DNA of 64,000 bases, taken from assembly GCA_029204225.1 (NCBI GenBank), contig CM055096.1:5622931-5686930 (forward strand), read 5' to 3'. The position numbers were made by a program, and so were the translations under genes. The notes under the pieces were generated by a model. The model worked only from the letters and a program-made list of their open reading frames with translations, was not told the origin of the DNA and did not search any database. Of this stretch, positions 33,860 through 45,030 are shown in pieces (position 1 is the first letter of the stretch; every line of letters starts with the position of its first letter). The DNA comes from Diphasiastrum complanatum. Taxonomy: Eukaryota > Streptophyta > Lycopodiopsida > Lycopodiales > Lycopodiaceae.

Positions 33860-34508
33860 TGTGAAGGATTTCAGATCATTCAAGATCCAATCCATGTCCC
33901 AAATCTTTGGTTACAATAAGGAGCAAACCAACAATCCTGCCAATGTAAAAAAATCAGCATCTACACACAAAATGAGATGCAAACTCTAAGAGATATTGAT
34001 CAAACATGAACCAAAACATAAAATATGTTTGCTGTCCATACAATTATAGTACCCTACTGTATTTTACACGTGTGAAACCGAAAATAACAATAAATGATCA
34101 TTCTACACATAGAATTGCAAGATAACACCAAGATAGTGCACCAATGAGTAGTAGAACCCAAAAGAACAATGTATAAGCATGAAATGAGATAGATAAGAGA
34201 GAAGATGTGTCTCTCCATGAGTTACATCCTTTTATAGAGTTTCCAAACCCTATTTGGCCACTTGGCTTTCCCTCCAAAATGTAAACCCTACTATTTTTGG
34301 GTCTAGATTCAATGTACCGAAAGTGTAAATTTGAATCTCTCTCAAACTTGACTACCAACTTTTCCACACTTTCCAAAAGTGTTTATTGAATGTATTTTAA
34401 CTTATATAACTTTAGAAAGTTTATCTCTAAGTCTAAAATGAGTTTTGGCTTATTGACAATTTACCATAATGTGACTAAACTAGACTAAACTAGTTGAAAT
34501 CTCTCACA
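33860..34508 (-). repeat. 5' LTR of A2 copy III
   Basis: 649 bp with intact TGTGAGAGAT (outer) and CCTTCACA (inner) ends and a TATAAAAG box on the minus strand near 34230. Confidence 0.9.
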
Positions 34509-35200
34509 ATACTTACACCATTCTGTACATAAGCTCTGATCAACTCTTGCCAAAATCTATACACATTGTCAGGAGTGTACGGGTCAAGAGTGAACTATCA
34601 TTACAAAACAAGTGAATGAGCAAATTACTAACAATGATAGTAAAGAAATAAGAATTAGAATGAAAGGAAGTACAAATGAACAAAATATTACCTTTTCAAT
34701 ATCTACATCGACTTGTAAATTATACCACTCAAAAAAGAGCTTTGTATTGTACAAGACGAACCATGCACAACTAAAAGCAACTCTTTGCTATACACATTGC
34801 ATATATTGAACAAAAATTAGTAATAGTATAGCATAAAATCTATTCATGCTATGATGATAGATTTAAACTAAAAAAATTAGATGCATATCAGAGATGAATT
34901 GTATATACCTTGAGAGATTTAATGGTTCTCTCTCCAATTGAGGTTGCCGTTGTCGGTATTTCACAAACGATTTCATGAAGTAGGGAATCAAATTCTCTAT
35001 GTGTATTAGCAACTGAGTTCATTTTTACACATGAAAAATTTGATACTCCCTCCTTATTTATAGAAAGAATCTTTAAGCTCCGATGCCGACTGCATTAATC
35101 AAAATAAAAATTAGAATCCACTTGAGCATGATTAATCATCCAAATTAAAGACAACAAAAGCAAACTAGCAATCCTTACTTATTCTCATATGGAATCAAAT
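34509..35200. other. AT-rich stretch without recognised gene
   Basis: No domain-bearing frame was found. A TACTCCCTCC-like string near 35043 recalls the ends of Stowaway-type MITEs, but no partner end was found. Confidence 0.4.
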
Positions 35201-36042
35201 AAATTTTTGCCATTGGACTACATTCGATGAAATATACAGCCTTGTCAAGTCAAGTGGAAGATCAAGATGTTGATCTCAAAGGGCTTCAACAACACAAAAG
35301 GGAAAGTGACAATTTGGAGCTAGTCAAGAGCATCAAAGGGAAGTCAAGTGGCAAAGATATGGATCTATTTTCGCAGGTTATTGAAGACTCAAGTAACTTA
35401 AAGGTCAAAGGAGCAGAAAAGAAGTGTTGTTCAAGTTTATTTTACTTGTTCTATCACATCTTTGAGCAATTTCAAGTGAATGTGTGCAAATTTTCAAGAT
35501 CTGGTGAAACTAGTCACATTGTTTTGCATCATTTTGATGTTGGAGTTGTATAACATTCTCTGCTGGTTTTGCTAATGGAAATGAAGCTAAAGGAGGATCA
35601 TTATATCACTCATTCATGTTCAAGTCATTAGGTGATGATGATATCTTATGGCAATATGGAGATGGGGGCTCATTCATGGATTTTCATGTTGGAGACATAT
35701 AAAAAAAGGACAAAGATGGAGGATACATGCAAGTAAATGGTTATTACTCACATTGATTGCCTGGTTGCTGTTATTTTCTAGAGATATTAAATGTGGAAGC
35801 ATGGAAGAATCATTGCATTTACATTTTATTTGGTTCTGCATGTTCTAGTTACATTTTGATATGTAAATTTGATGTAAGAAATAGTGAAGCATCCAATATG
35901 GACACTATTATCTATATTAGTTATGAAAGCTATTATAAAACCATAGAAAGGAGGTCTGTACTTAGGATGGAAATCATTCTAAAGTTGGATCAAAGTTGTG
36001 TGGTTAAAACTATGCTAAAACTAGTTGAAGAGGGAGTGTGAA
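35201..36042 (+). pseudogene. A2-type module fragment in an A3 element
   Basis: The frame 35227-35553 reads GLQQHKRESDNLELVKSIKG and SSLFYLFYHIFEQFQVNVCK, and 35757-36041 reads CSSYILICKFDVRNSEASNM then DTIIYISYESYYKTIERRS and KLVEEGV. Both align with the last 260 residues or so of the A2 protein but are clearly more diverged, with stops between them. The A3 LTR follows after GAAGAGGGAG. This shows the module in a second LTR subfamily. The 5' part of the element is missing. Confidence 0.8.
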
Positions 36043-37005
36043 AAATGTCAACTAGTTAGGTTGATTTATTTTGGCAATTTTGAGGCCAACATAAAATTTC
36101 AACTTAGAGATAGATTTATTTTTGCCAATAAGGGCCTAAATAGTGTTTATACTATTTTTGGCAAGTATATTTCTAAATGAGGTTGGAGTTAGACCCATTC
36201 TAATTGACTAATATAGATACACTGCATTTAATCATTAAAATCTAGGTTTTTGGTGAACTAACTAGAAGTTGTTATTTTAGGGCTATCTTAAGAAAAGTGG
36301 ACAACTGACATTATGGCTGCTCTAAATAGTTGTACCTATGTGGAGAACACATATTGTTGTTCTCATTTTATAAGGAAAAGTTACCTCTTTTGATTCTATG
36401 TCCATCTCTTGCATATTTCTCATAATATCTTGAGTTCTATCATATAGAATGTGATTTTTCTTGTTGTACTTGATTCCAAACTTGTGAAAGACTGTATGCT
36501 ACTATTTTTGTATGGAAATGGTCATTACCATATTAGAACTTAGAGTTTATGATCAGATCTACATGTATTTTGCAATTCTAGCATGTGTAGATTGATGATT
36601 TCTATTTTGTGAATAATGACATTTTGGCAGTTATAAATAGCAGTACCAGCATCGAGAACATATCATTGTATTCATGTTTCATATGGAGAATTCATCTCTT
36701 GAGTTTCTATGTCCATCTCATGTGTTTATCTCTTGATATCTTGGTTTTCTATCTGTAGAATGTTGATTTATTGGCTGATATGGGTTCCACACATGTGAAT
36801 GACACAGCCTGCTGCTACTGTTGTTGTACATAAAGGGATAGTACCATACTATATTTTCATGTTCATGATCAGATCTTTGTGATTTATGCAATTCTAGCAT
36901 GCTAATTTTGATGAATTCTATCTTGTGACTAGATCTAGATGTGCATACCAAATTGACCCAAGATCTTAGATCCATTAGTTGTGTTTTGGATCTTTAATTT
37001 TCACA
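36037..37005 (+). repeat. 3' LTR of Copia A3 with duplicated promoter segment
   Basis: 969 bp, TGTGAAAAAT...AATTTTCACA. A segment of about 300 bp is tandemly repeated (about 36307-36607 and 36608-36930), each copy holding a TATA-like box (CTAAATAG near 36323; TATAAATAG near 36624) and the following transcribed-region sequence. The minus-strand A3 LTR at 39583-39946 is cut at its own gag junction, so it cannot show how many copies the family normally has. Confidence 0.8.
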
Positions 37006-37460
37006 CCCAATGTGGACTTGTCCATAATTACCCATTTTTCCATAGACAACTACTCTTATTAAAATTACGAATACAACTAATGCATTTTTAGAGCACTTGT
37101 GTCCATATCAAAGTTCATGTCATACATGGACTTTGAGGATGAATTTGTCCATGTTGAGCATGGATAAGTCCATGCTCAACACGTATATCTCCATGTTACG
37201 CATGGATTTTCACATGTTGGAAATGGAAAAGCATGAACATGTTTGTGCCTAGCACAGATCTAACTATGCTTGACTAGTTGGTGAAGTTCATGCCCAGCAT
37301 CGACTTGCATTGAATAAAAGTAGGATCAAAAGTGGTGAAAAAATGTTTGCTCAATTTGAATGTTATGTTAGTCATGGTAATTGACATTGAATGTTATGTG
37401 AATAATATCATCTTAATATGATTGTTATTTTTGTCATAACATCTCACACTTAACATGAAT
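37006..37460. other. Unassigned AT-rich spacer
   Basis: No gene was recognised. A perfect 12-bp hairpin TGTTGAGCATGG / CCATGCTCAACA lies at 37152-37163 and 37170-37181 with a 6-nt loop. Confidence 0.5.
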
Positions 37461-38341
37461 TAATCCATACTGATTCTTTTAAGTGAACAATAACGCTATA
37501 CAAATCATAGTACCTCATACTAAAAAAAAGTAATAAATAGTGTTATGGTATGTAATAGATTCACTTATCCAATGGTTTATAATAATATTTAAAAAAAATC
37601 TGACAATGAATATGAGAAAAAAAATTGTTTTATTTATTCAAGGCCCACGTTTTTGTTTAACATCTACTATGAATGGACGAATTCTAAACCCTCTATGATG
37701 ATTCAAAATACATTTTAAAAATGATAAAAGAACAAAAACTAATATTTTGATTCTTACTTTGAATAAATATAAGGAAAAGATTTTCCATCTAATACTATGG
37801 TAAGAAATTAAGGGGGAGAGGTAGGAAAAAAAAAATGAAGATGAGAGACATAAGTGTGTGTGTGTGTGTGTGTGTGTGTAACACGTGGTAACAAAAAAAA
37901 AGACTTAGAAACACCTATTTATAAAACATTGGAACTCTATATTATGGGTCCAAGATTGTGGGCCCAAACTAGGACTGCTTGCGTGTGTGTGACGATGCAG
38001 TCAACATGACATGCATCCTGTCAGTGTCAATTGGGGTCATGCATGGGTTGCCACAACAAGTTTTATATGTACATTATTCTAATTTTTGAAATATAGTTAT
38101 GTTGTGTGGAGCTTGGAGAGTGCTTACCGAGTTCTTTTTTGTGTGACATGAATTTTAAGCTGGTATCAGTGTCAAAGTATAGGGCTTTGGACCTTACTTG
38201 AGTCTATTAATGACTCACAAGAGGGATTGATTGATCATCAAACAAATACAAACTAGACATACAAAATTGAGATCTAGATTGACAATTTTACATGCATCAA
38301 GCAAGAGCAATCTGAAATCATTAATTGAAAGTGATGATCAT
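37461..38341 (+). repeat. Right copy of the 0.9 kb inverted repeat: LTR plus primer site
   Basis: Reverse complement of 19165-20061. The primer-site-like TGGTATCAGTGTC is at 38161-38173, and leader sequence continues rightward to 38341, where homology ends. A GT microsatellite (37855-37880) is shorter than the matching CA tract on the left. Both copies point outward from the 17.4 kb between them. Confidence 0.75.
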
Positions 38342-38590
38342 GAAGGCGATAGTATAGTTCTGATTTCAACATGAATGGAGGATTCACATCTAACTCCAAC
38401 ATCCATTAACCAGAAACATTAACACTACGATCCATTAACACTATGCATCCACAACAAAGATAGCTTACTCTTTCTCTCTCTCCCTTCCTCTCTCATAAAA
38501 AGTATAATAACATACAATCCCAATAACAATCAAATTTAACAATTAGCAAAACACAAATAAAGCATGAGATATGGAGGAAAAGTGATAGAG
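38342..38590. other. No feature recognised
   Basis: Sequence with a few CCATTAACACTA-like repeats and a CT-rich patch; no coding or structural element was seen. Confidence 0.4.
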
Positions 38591-39582
38591 AGCAAGGACG
38601 TTCGTCGTGTACTCTCTCTTGATCCCATTTGCTTCAGAAAATGCTTTGAAGTTGGTAGAAATGTACTCACCATCATTGTCATTCCTTAAGCACTTGAGAA
38701 TTGCACCTCCCTTGCCATCTTGAACTTTAAATAGACATCGAACACTTTATCTTTGCTCTTTAGTAGATACACCCAACCAAATATACTAAATTAATCAATA
38801 AATGTCACATACATCTTCGCACCTCCATTGCTTATTATAATAACACTATGAATATTTGAATGCACAAGCTGAAAAAGCTTACTTGATCTTGATGTAGATC
38901 TCTTGTAAGGTAACCTATTTGACTTTGATAAAGCACATTGCTCACAAACATGATTCATGCTAGTTAGAGATTTGGGAAGACCAAAATCAACTAGCCTCTT
39001 TGCCATCACCTCCAATGACTTGTAGTTGAAATGCCCCAATCTCTTCTGTCATTCCTCTTGCATTGAAAACTTTCTCATTTTCCATACATCCAACTTGGTT
39101 AGAACAACACAAGCATCAAGTTTGAACAGCTTATCTTGCCTCTTCCCTTTTGCAATTAATTCATCCTCCTCCTTGATCTAACAAGCATCACCATCAAAAT
39201 TCACCTTGAAATCCTTGTCAAGCATTTGACTTACACTAAGAAGATTCGTAGTGATAGATGGAATGAACAAAACATCCTTCAAATTCACATTCCTATTGGT
39301 AGAGAGAGAAATAGGAAAATTTGTGCCAATCCCGTTGATTGCGCACTCCCTATCATTGGCCATGTAGATCAATTTCTTGTCACCTTCAAATGCCATCAAT
39401 GATGAATAATAATCCTTATGAAATGTCTTGTGTGATGTAGCTCCACTATCAATCCACCAAGGATAAATATCTCCATGATTAGCCAACAAGCAAAATGACA
39501 TAACAAAAGCATCATTTGAAAATTGCTTATCAACACCATCTTCACCAAGAGTTAGATCGGTTTGCTTCTCAACTTGATCTTT
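38591..39582 (-). pseudogene. Copia A3 protease, pre-integrase and integrase remnant
   Basis: Minus-strand order: YPWWIDSGATSHKTFHKDYY (protease box), VLFIPSITTNLLSVSQM, then the zinc-finger block GHFNYKSLEVMAKRLVDFGL with HVCEQCALSKSNRLPYKRST, then MYVTFID and NDNDGEYIS (integrase core, mutated). Stops and shifts interrupt it. Unlike A2, it retains true integrase sequence, and it diverges from A2 just after LPYKRSTSRS. That helps define where the A2 replacement starts. The element is truncated at about 38591. Confidence 0.8.
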
Positions 39583-39946
39583 CTTAGAATCAAAAGAGGT
39601 AAGTTCTCCATATAAAATGAGCAAAAAAAGATGTGTTCTCCATGCATATACATCTATTTATAACAACCATAATGTCACTTGGCCACTTGCCATAAGAAAG
39701 CCCTAAAATAGCAATTTTTAGGTACTTCACCAAAAATCTAGATTTTAGTGACTAAATGCAATGTATCAACAATAGCCAATTAGAATGGGTCTAAATCCAA
39801 CCTCATCCACAAATATACTTGCCAAAAACAGTACAAACACTATTTAGGCCTTTATTGACAAACACAAATCTATCTCTACTTTGAAATTTCATGTTGGTCT
39901 CAAAATTGCCAAAATAAATCAACTAAGCTTGTTGACATTTTTCACA
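39583..39946 (-). repeat. A3 LTR, 5' portion only (minus)
   Basis: Matches the first 365 bp or so of the LTR at 36037, outer end TGTGAAAAATGTCAA at 39946. It is fused directly to gag/protease sequence at GATTCTAAGAAAG, so the rest of the LTR, primer site, leader and gag start are deleted. The first codons of the long frame ending at 39624 come from LTR sequence. Confidence 0.8.
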
Positions 39947-40817
39947 ACTTGCACATCTTCAAATTATGCAAGCAAGAACAAAGAGAACACAAAATTTCAA
40001 ATGACTAAAATAGCTTCACATGTGTGAAGTATAGGCTACTATACAAACATAGAGCTAAGAGAAAAGTACAAGTGATTATTCAAGCATTGAACCCAAAAAA
40101 GTACAAGCAGATGAAAGATCTACTTCAATCTAGTAAGTGAAATTTTTTTAAAAATTTCAACTCTCCAGTTTGTCCCAATGTGTAGAATATTGAGCTTCAA
40201 AAAGAGCATATACAAAATATGATAGAGCTCATGCTGGTCTGACCTGATTTCACATTTGTGAGGGTGGCATGTGATCAATACTTAACCTACTATTAAAGTC
40301 TACTCCTAATTTAGAGACATCAAATCAAATTGCACCTCTCCAAAATTCCTAGATTGAAAGAAATTGGTCCTAACTTATAGAAACTTGCCAAATGGTCTTA
40401 TCTACTCATGAGATTTGGTACTAGCCTAACTAGGCCTATCCTTCACACGTGGGAACAGGTTTCACATATGTATAACAAATATAGTTTAGTCAAGCTATTA
40501 TTTGCATTTTTTCACATTATAAAACCTCAGAAGCTCAGAACAACCAATTATCATTGGCAACCATAAACTTGACCTTGGCTCCTACATTCCATCTCCTTCT
40601 AATGCTATGATTTTGATCTAATATTTTGCAATTTTTAGACTACATCTCTTTGCCCTCATAAATTCAAATTTGATGCGAAATAGGCTCACTAAAGGTTGTA
40701 TTGGGACACAAGCTTTTGTAGCCTAAATGCTAATTAAAACTCTAGGTGGGGCATCACAATCACAAGTTAATATGCCTTTAATTGGTTCTTTGCTAAGAGT
40801 AGGTAGAGCATGCCCCC
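39947..40817. other. No gene recognised
   Basis: A TTCACATGTGTGAAG palindrome near 40016-40030 resembles LTR-associated motifs elsewhere in the window, but no LTR ends or coding sequence could be defined. Confidence 0.4.
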
Positions 40818-40821
40818 GTGT

Positions 40822-40859
<38 letters not shown>

Positions 40860-40877
40860 ACGCGTGCGTGTGTGCGC

Positions 40878-40919
<42 letters not shown>
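40818..40919. repeat. Compound GT / GC-rich / GA microsatellite
   Basis: (GT)n passes through alternating GCGCACGCGTGCG into (GA)n. The alternating purine-pyrimidine part is of the kind that can adopt Z-DNA. Confidence 0.9.
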
Positions 40920-40921
<2 letters not shown>

Positions 40922-42318
40922 TTGCTTTCATCAAAAGAGAATGGCCATAAGAGTACAAAAGGGATGAAACATGAAATGTGAGAGCCAAAATGCAAATTTA
41001 GTTAATCTAATATTTTAGCGAAAGATGAAACATTAAACTAGTTCACTCACAACCATATGCCTAAAACAACATTGCCAATGGCAAATAATAATGCAAAGGA
41101 TGTGAAGAAGCACTTTGTGCAAATTGTGTATGAGAATGCTTTAAAGTAATAAACTCATGTTGACGATAGAATAATATGATGATGGAATGATCTTGGCATT
41201 ATTTCACAAGAAGCTCTAAAGATAAAGGCAAAAATTTAATATACTTCTTATGAAAACCCCATCCACATGTTTCAAAAGCAATTGGCATGAAGTTTTCACC
41301 TATGGATCTTGTGATACTAAGAAAACGGATCTTGGTTTTCAAGGGGGGGCTTGAACGTGAGACTAGCAAAGCCTTGGGTGATAATTAGAAAAGGAAATGA
41401 GTGAGCTCAAGCCGTAAACGGTATTGGTTAGATACTTGAAAGCCCTGGGGCCTGCACAAAAGTGTTAATGCAAATCATGTGTTTATTGGCAAAATATAAT
41501 CAAGGCTACGATCAATATCATTGGATACTCAGATTCAGCATAGTTCGGAACTACAAATAATCCAAAGGTTTAAGAGATTTGTATAAAAGCCATGCTTTGT
41601 GTCTGATCTGGGAACGACATCGACACAGAGGGTAATCTCATGCTTCACATCCTATGTAAAAATTACGTTCTGGACTTCAGGAATGCAGGCCAGGTGGATT
41701 TTTATTCTGCTAAGGATGTTGCACGGGACTGAATGCAAATTAGAGTTTGAAATGATCCCAAAGCCAGGCTCGGAGGTATGGGTGTGAGTTGGAATAAAGA
41801 CACGTATGAACCAACACTTTAGAAGCGTTACAGCCAGTACAGCCTAAAAAGGATGCGTCTCATATTTTTGAGGATATCAAGATGCTCGTAATCAGAATCA
41901 AGAAATGACAAATATTATGAAATCCAAATGTTTGATTGTTCGTTATTGCAGCTACGTCCGAAATCTGCAACTAATTTAGAGTATTTATAGTTTGAGTGTG
42001 TGTGTGGTAGTAAAATAAATGCCTTCATAATAGACTGAAAACATGTGTTATTGAGATTGTTACGTTTGGTCAGTGGTCAGAATTACTAAAGTATTCAATA
42101 TTGCCAGAGCTAACAACAAAAGCTGTCTGATAAAAAAAACTGAGTTGTTGCAACAATGCATATCTTCAAAATGTAGGTCAATTGGAATTTGCCTCTACTT
42201 CCAGTGTCTCACTTTACTTGAGTTGAAGATGCATCAGCTTCTTAAGCCCTTATGTAAATCCGTGCAGCACAGAGGCGACAGCCTATAAAAGAGAACGCTC
42301 AAGCCGCTGGCTGCTTAG
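40920..42318. other. Low-copy-looking stretch without recognised gene
   Basis: No LTR, primer site or domain-bearing frame was found. The right-hand part, next to the TFIIS-domain gene, would include its 3' untranslated region and downstream flank. Confidence 0.4.
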
Positions 42319-43158
42319 CTAATCAGTGGGCCACAATTGCACTTCACTTATTTGGCTTTGATGATTGGTTAATGTTGAAGACTGCCCCTCGCATCGTTTT
42401 ACCTGTGAGCTTGATAATCCCGTCTGACTATGAATCCTTTTCTGGCCTCTTTTGGGCTCAATAGCTGGCACGTCGTCTGCTTTCTTGCTGATCCTTGATG
42501 TAGGGATCCGACAAACTATGGGTCCGCCTATTACCTCACCATTAAACTTTACCCAAACGTTCTTTTTACAAGCAGCATATGCAATAGATGGTGCAGCAAC
42601 AGCAGATGCTTTATGACTGACGTTCTTCAGAATGTCTAGAGAAGTGGGCACCTGAGTAGCACGTGCAGGCCTACGAGAGTTTCGAAGCACGACGACGGAT
42701 GATGATGATGCGCTTGAAATTAGTTCGTTGTTCACGGTCTTCTTGACCTGCATTGAAGGCCTTTTTTGAACTTCTTTCAGAGGAGGAAGAGTAGGAGTTG
42801 CTTTCCGCCTGCAAATTTGCTGGAGACCTGTAGTGGAATTGCAGTCATTTGTTTGTTTAGAAGGTGTATGAAATATGTTGTGAACCAATTGATTCCAATC
42901 ACCCAGAAGCCAATCTGCAACGTATCTGACACCTCCATGTGCACGCTTTTTTAATTTGTTTACTACTTTTCCCACCATTGTGGCTTTCAAATCCTCCAAG
43001 CCCAAATCCATGCTCTTCAGTTGGAAGAGTAGTCGCAACAGCCTTTCCGGAGGAAACTCATCAGCTCTAAGCAGTTGCTCCTTGATAATCATTATTTCAT
43101 TCCCACGAACGTTAGCCTCACCAACCTCTCCACTTGTTGCATCGTAAATTTGTTCCAT
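42319..43158 (-). CDS. TFIIS N-terminal (Med26-like) domain protein, 279 aa
   Basis: Probable host nuclear gene in transcription by RNA polymerase II. Residues about 25-95 read IIKEQLL, LLRLLFQLKSMDLGLEDLK, ATMVGKVVNKLKKRA and VADWLLGDWNQLV. This is the four-helix TFIIS N-terminal/LW fold shared by TFIIS, Med26 and IWS1, with the typical lysines and the late tryptophans. The remaining 180 or so residues are Ser/Lys/Arg-rich and look disordered; PKRGQKR near 250 could be a nuclear localisation signal. There is no TFIIS zinc ribbon, so a cleavage-stimulating factor is unlikely. I chose the ATG at 43158 (GCCATGG context) over an upstream in-frame GTG. Codon use and GC content exceed those of the surrounding transposons. 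The exact orthologue is unknown. Confidence 0.75.
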   Translation of the reverse strand: MEQIYDATSGEVGEANVRGNEIMIIKEQLLRADEFPPERLLRLLFQLKSMDLGLEDLKATMVGKVVNKLKKRAHGGVRYVADWLLGDWNQLVHNIFHTPSKQTNDCNSTTGLQQICRRKATPTLPPLKEVQKRPSMQVKKTVNNELISSASSSSVVVLRNSRRPARATQVPTSLDILKNVSHKASAVAAPSIAYAACKKNVWVKFNGEVIGGPIVCRIPTSRISKKADDVPAIEPKRGQKRIHSQTGLSSSQVKRCEGQSSTLTNHQSQISEVQLWPTD

Positions 43159-43705
43159 GGCAATCACAATGGCTGAATAGCATACAAAGAATACTAATAA
43201 GCTTAATCAACTATAATTTATAGAGCATGGGTGCTTAGATCGAAGATGGCCATCTTGTTGAACAAGAAGCTGCATGATGCATGAATGACTTACAGTTCGC
43301 AAGATGATAATCAATCAAATCTTAGAAAGCACTCAAACAAGCTAAGCAGAGGACTGAGACTGAACATCATGGAAGCGCAATGATTAAACAAGCAAAATAT
43401 TTACGACTTTCAACAAAATGAATAATACAAGTATTGAAAGTAGTGGCAAAAAACAAAACCCGATCGATCCCTGGTGTTGTTGTTTTGATTACGCCTGCCT
43501 GCTGATCCACGACTAATCTTGTGTTGCTGCTGCTTCTTTTCTGCCAGCTCCTTTTTCTTTTCAACAGAAATGTTGTGTTGGAATAGTATAAGACCTCTGC
43601 GAGTAAAAGAGTGAATGAAGTCTGTCTAATATTATTAACCGGCAAATGAGAGCACTGGGATTTGCACATGAGCAAGGCTTTAGGGCGCTTTAGGGTAAAA
43701 GTCAT
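43159..43705 (-). promoter_or_regulatory. Probable 5' UTR with a 121-bp intron, and promoter flank
   Basis: On the minus strand a good donor (ACTGTAAGT, intron from 43293) and acceptor (TGCTATTCAG, to 43173) would remove 121 bp just upstream of the start codon. The upstream 5' region is not protein-like; a 112-codon frame across 43367-43705 lacks any recognisable domain. Splicing and the transcription start are inferred from sequence only. Confidence 0.4.
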
Positions 43706-44039
43706 GAATTAATTGCTATGTAAATGAGGAGAGGGGGCGGGGGTCTCCATTGTAGGCCTTTTTGCTAAGGGAAGTGTTTTCGGATGGGGGCCTTAGCCCC
43801 ACAAGAAGACTTTTCCCATGGTGGAACAGTCAAGGAGGTGGACCTTCCTTGACATGGAAACCTTTTTTACTTTTTGAATTTTTTTTCTTTTTTGTGTAAA
43901 ACATTTTTTACAAGCACTTTTTGTGCATAAGATTTTTTCACCTTATGCATCCCATTCCATGTAACAAAATTTAAAAAAAAAAGGGAGGTGCACAAGATTT
44001 CGCTCTAGTAGGCACCTCCTTTTTTTTCATTCTAAAGGG
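43706..44039. other. No gene recognised
   Basis: GC-rich patch (GGAGAGGGGGCGGGGG near 43730) followed by T- and A-runs; no coding sequence. Confidence 0.4.
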
Positions 44040-44366
44040 ATACATGATTTTGTGTATGCATGCATGTCACACTATTTAAGATAATTCTTGTTCCAAGTTC
44101 TTCCAATTCTTGCTTTCTAAGAAGCTCGGGCACATTTTTGCCCAACTTTTTTCTTTTCCTGGGAAACATCAAATGAAAGATTATAATAATATCGAACATA
44201 TCCGATCTAGATGAATTTTGTTTTAATCGGGCAAAGCCAAAAACAATGCACACATTTATGAAACATAAATCTTAATTTGATCATAAGTAGTCTAGCCATT
44301 AGCTATCTACCACTCTTGATGTCCACCATTATAGGCTGCAACCACTTGATGCCTTATGAGCCCTAT
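44040..44366. repeat. Dispersed repeat, copy with an empty Gypsy insertion site
   Basis: Direct repeat of 48983-49365 with moderate divergence, sharing CATGCATGCATGTCACACT, GGGAAACATCAAAT and CCACCATTATAGG. The G1 5' LTR starts exactly after CTTGATGCCTTA in the other copy, while this copy continues TGAGCCC, so it shows the unoccupied site. Confidence 0.75.
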
Positions 44367-44454
44367 ATTTAGCCACTTGAGCTAGCATCGGAGTCCTTCC
44401 TTCTAATGGCCTTCGCCTCGCTATTGACAAATGAGGTATTCACAATGTTGCTTA

Positions 44455-44473
44455 GATGTGTGTGTGTGTGTGT

Positions 44474-44537
<64 letters not shown>
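44455..44537. repeat. GT / GA compound microsatellite
   Basis: (GT)n followed by (GA)n, about 80 bp. Confidence 0.9.
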
Positions 44538-44538
<1 letters not shown>

Positions 44539-44977
44539 TGTGGGTAAGTGAGAGAGATGTTTATGGTTTATAGATGTTCTTAACCTTTACCATGAATCCT
44601 ACTAGGCTTCTACAAAAACTACGCTTTACAAAAAATCAAAAGCTCATAACACAAATATTTTTACATCTAAATTTTAGACAACCTATTTTCAAGTCACATT
44701 GATAGACTAACAATGGCTAGCACAATAATCTATGAATGAATAAAAAATGTAATGTAATACAGATTCGAGGGCAATTCTCATTGAGATCCACCATGGTCCA
44801 TGGCATGTAAATTACTACAGCTAAACGTCATGTTTAGATCAAAGCCTTATAAATCTTTAATAAATGCTTCTTTAAAGATATTATGAAGGGCGCTAGCATA
44901 CAAAAAGATGTATAGCGACAAAAGTGTGCGAAGCTTATTTGTGTCAATATAAACATCACTCAGCAATTATTATAGCA

Positions 44978-45030
<53 letters not shown>

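Larger units (their letters stand above)
29928..34508 (-). mobile_element. Copia A2 copy III (minus): gag deletion, module largely open
   Basis: 4581 bp read right to left: 5' LTR 33860-34508, primer site 33848-33859, leader, gag start 33257, protease-side remnant, module, 3' LTR 29928-30568. Flanks are ACACT (29923-29927) and ATACT (34509-34513), a target duplication with one mismatch. It shares the 2-base gag frameshift of copy I, so copies I and III are closer to each other than to copy II at that point. Confidence 0.9.

Noticed and set aside
35040-35060. Stowaway-like TACTCCCTCC end
   Set aside because: No matching opposite end or TA duplication was found nearby.
40723-40995. Overlapping Ser-Leu/His-Thr and Val-Cys/Arg-Glu frames on both strands
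   Set aside because: They are translations of the GT/GC/GA compound microsatellite and its flanks.
41599-41787. 62-codon frame in the low-repeat region
   Set aside because: Too short, no motif, no splice context; nothing supports a gene.
43367-43705. 112-codon frame upstream of the TFIIS-domain gene as a separate gene
   Set aside because: No domain; composition and position fit a 5' untranslated exon/promoter of the neighbouring gene.
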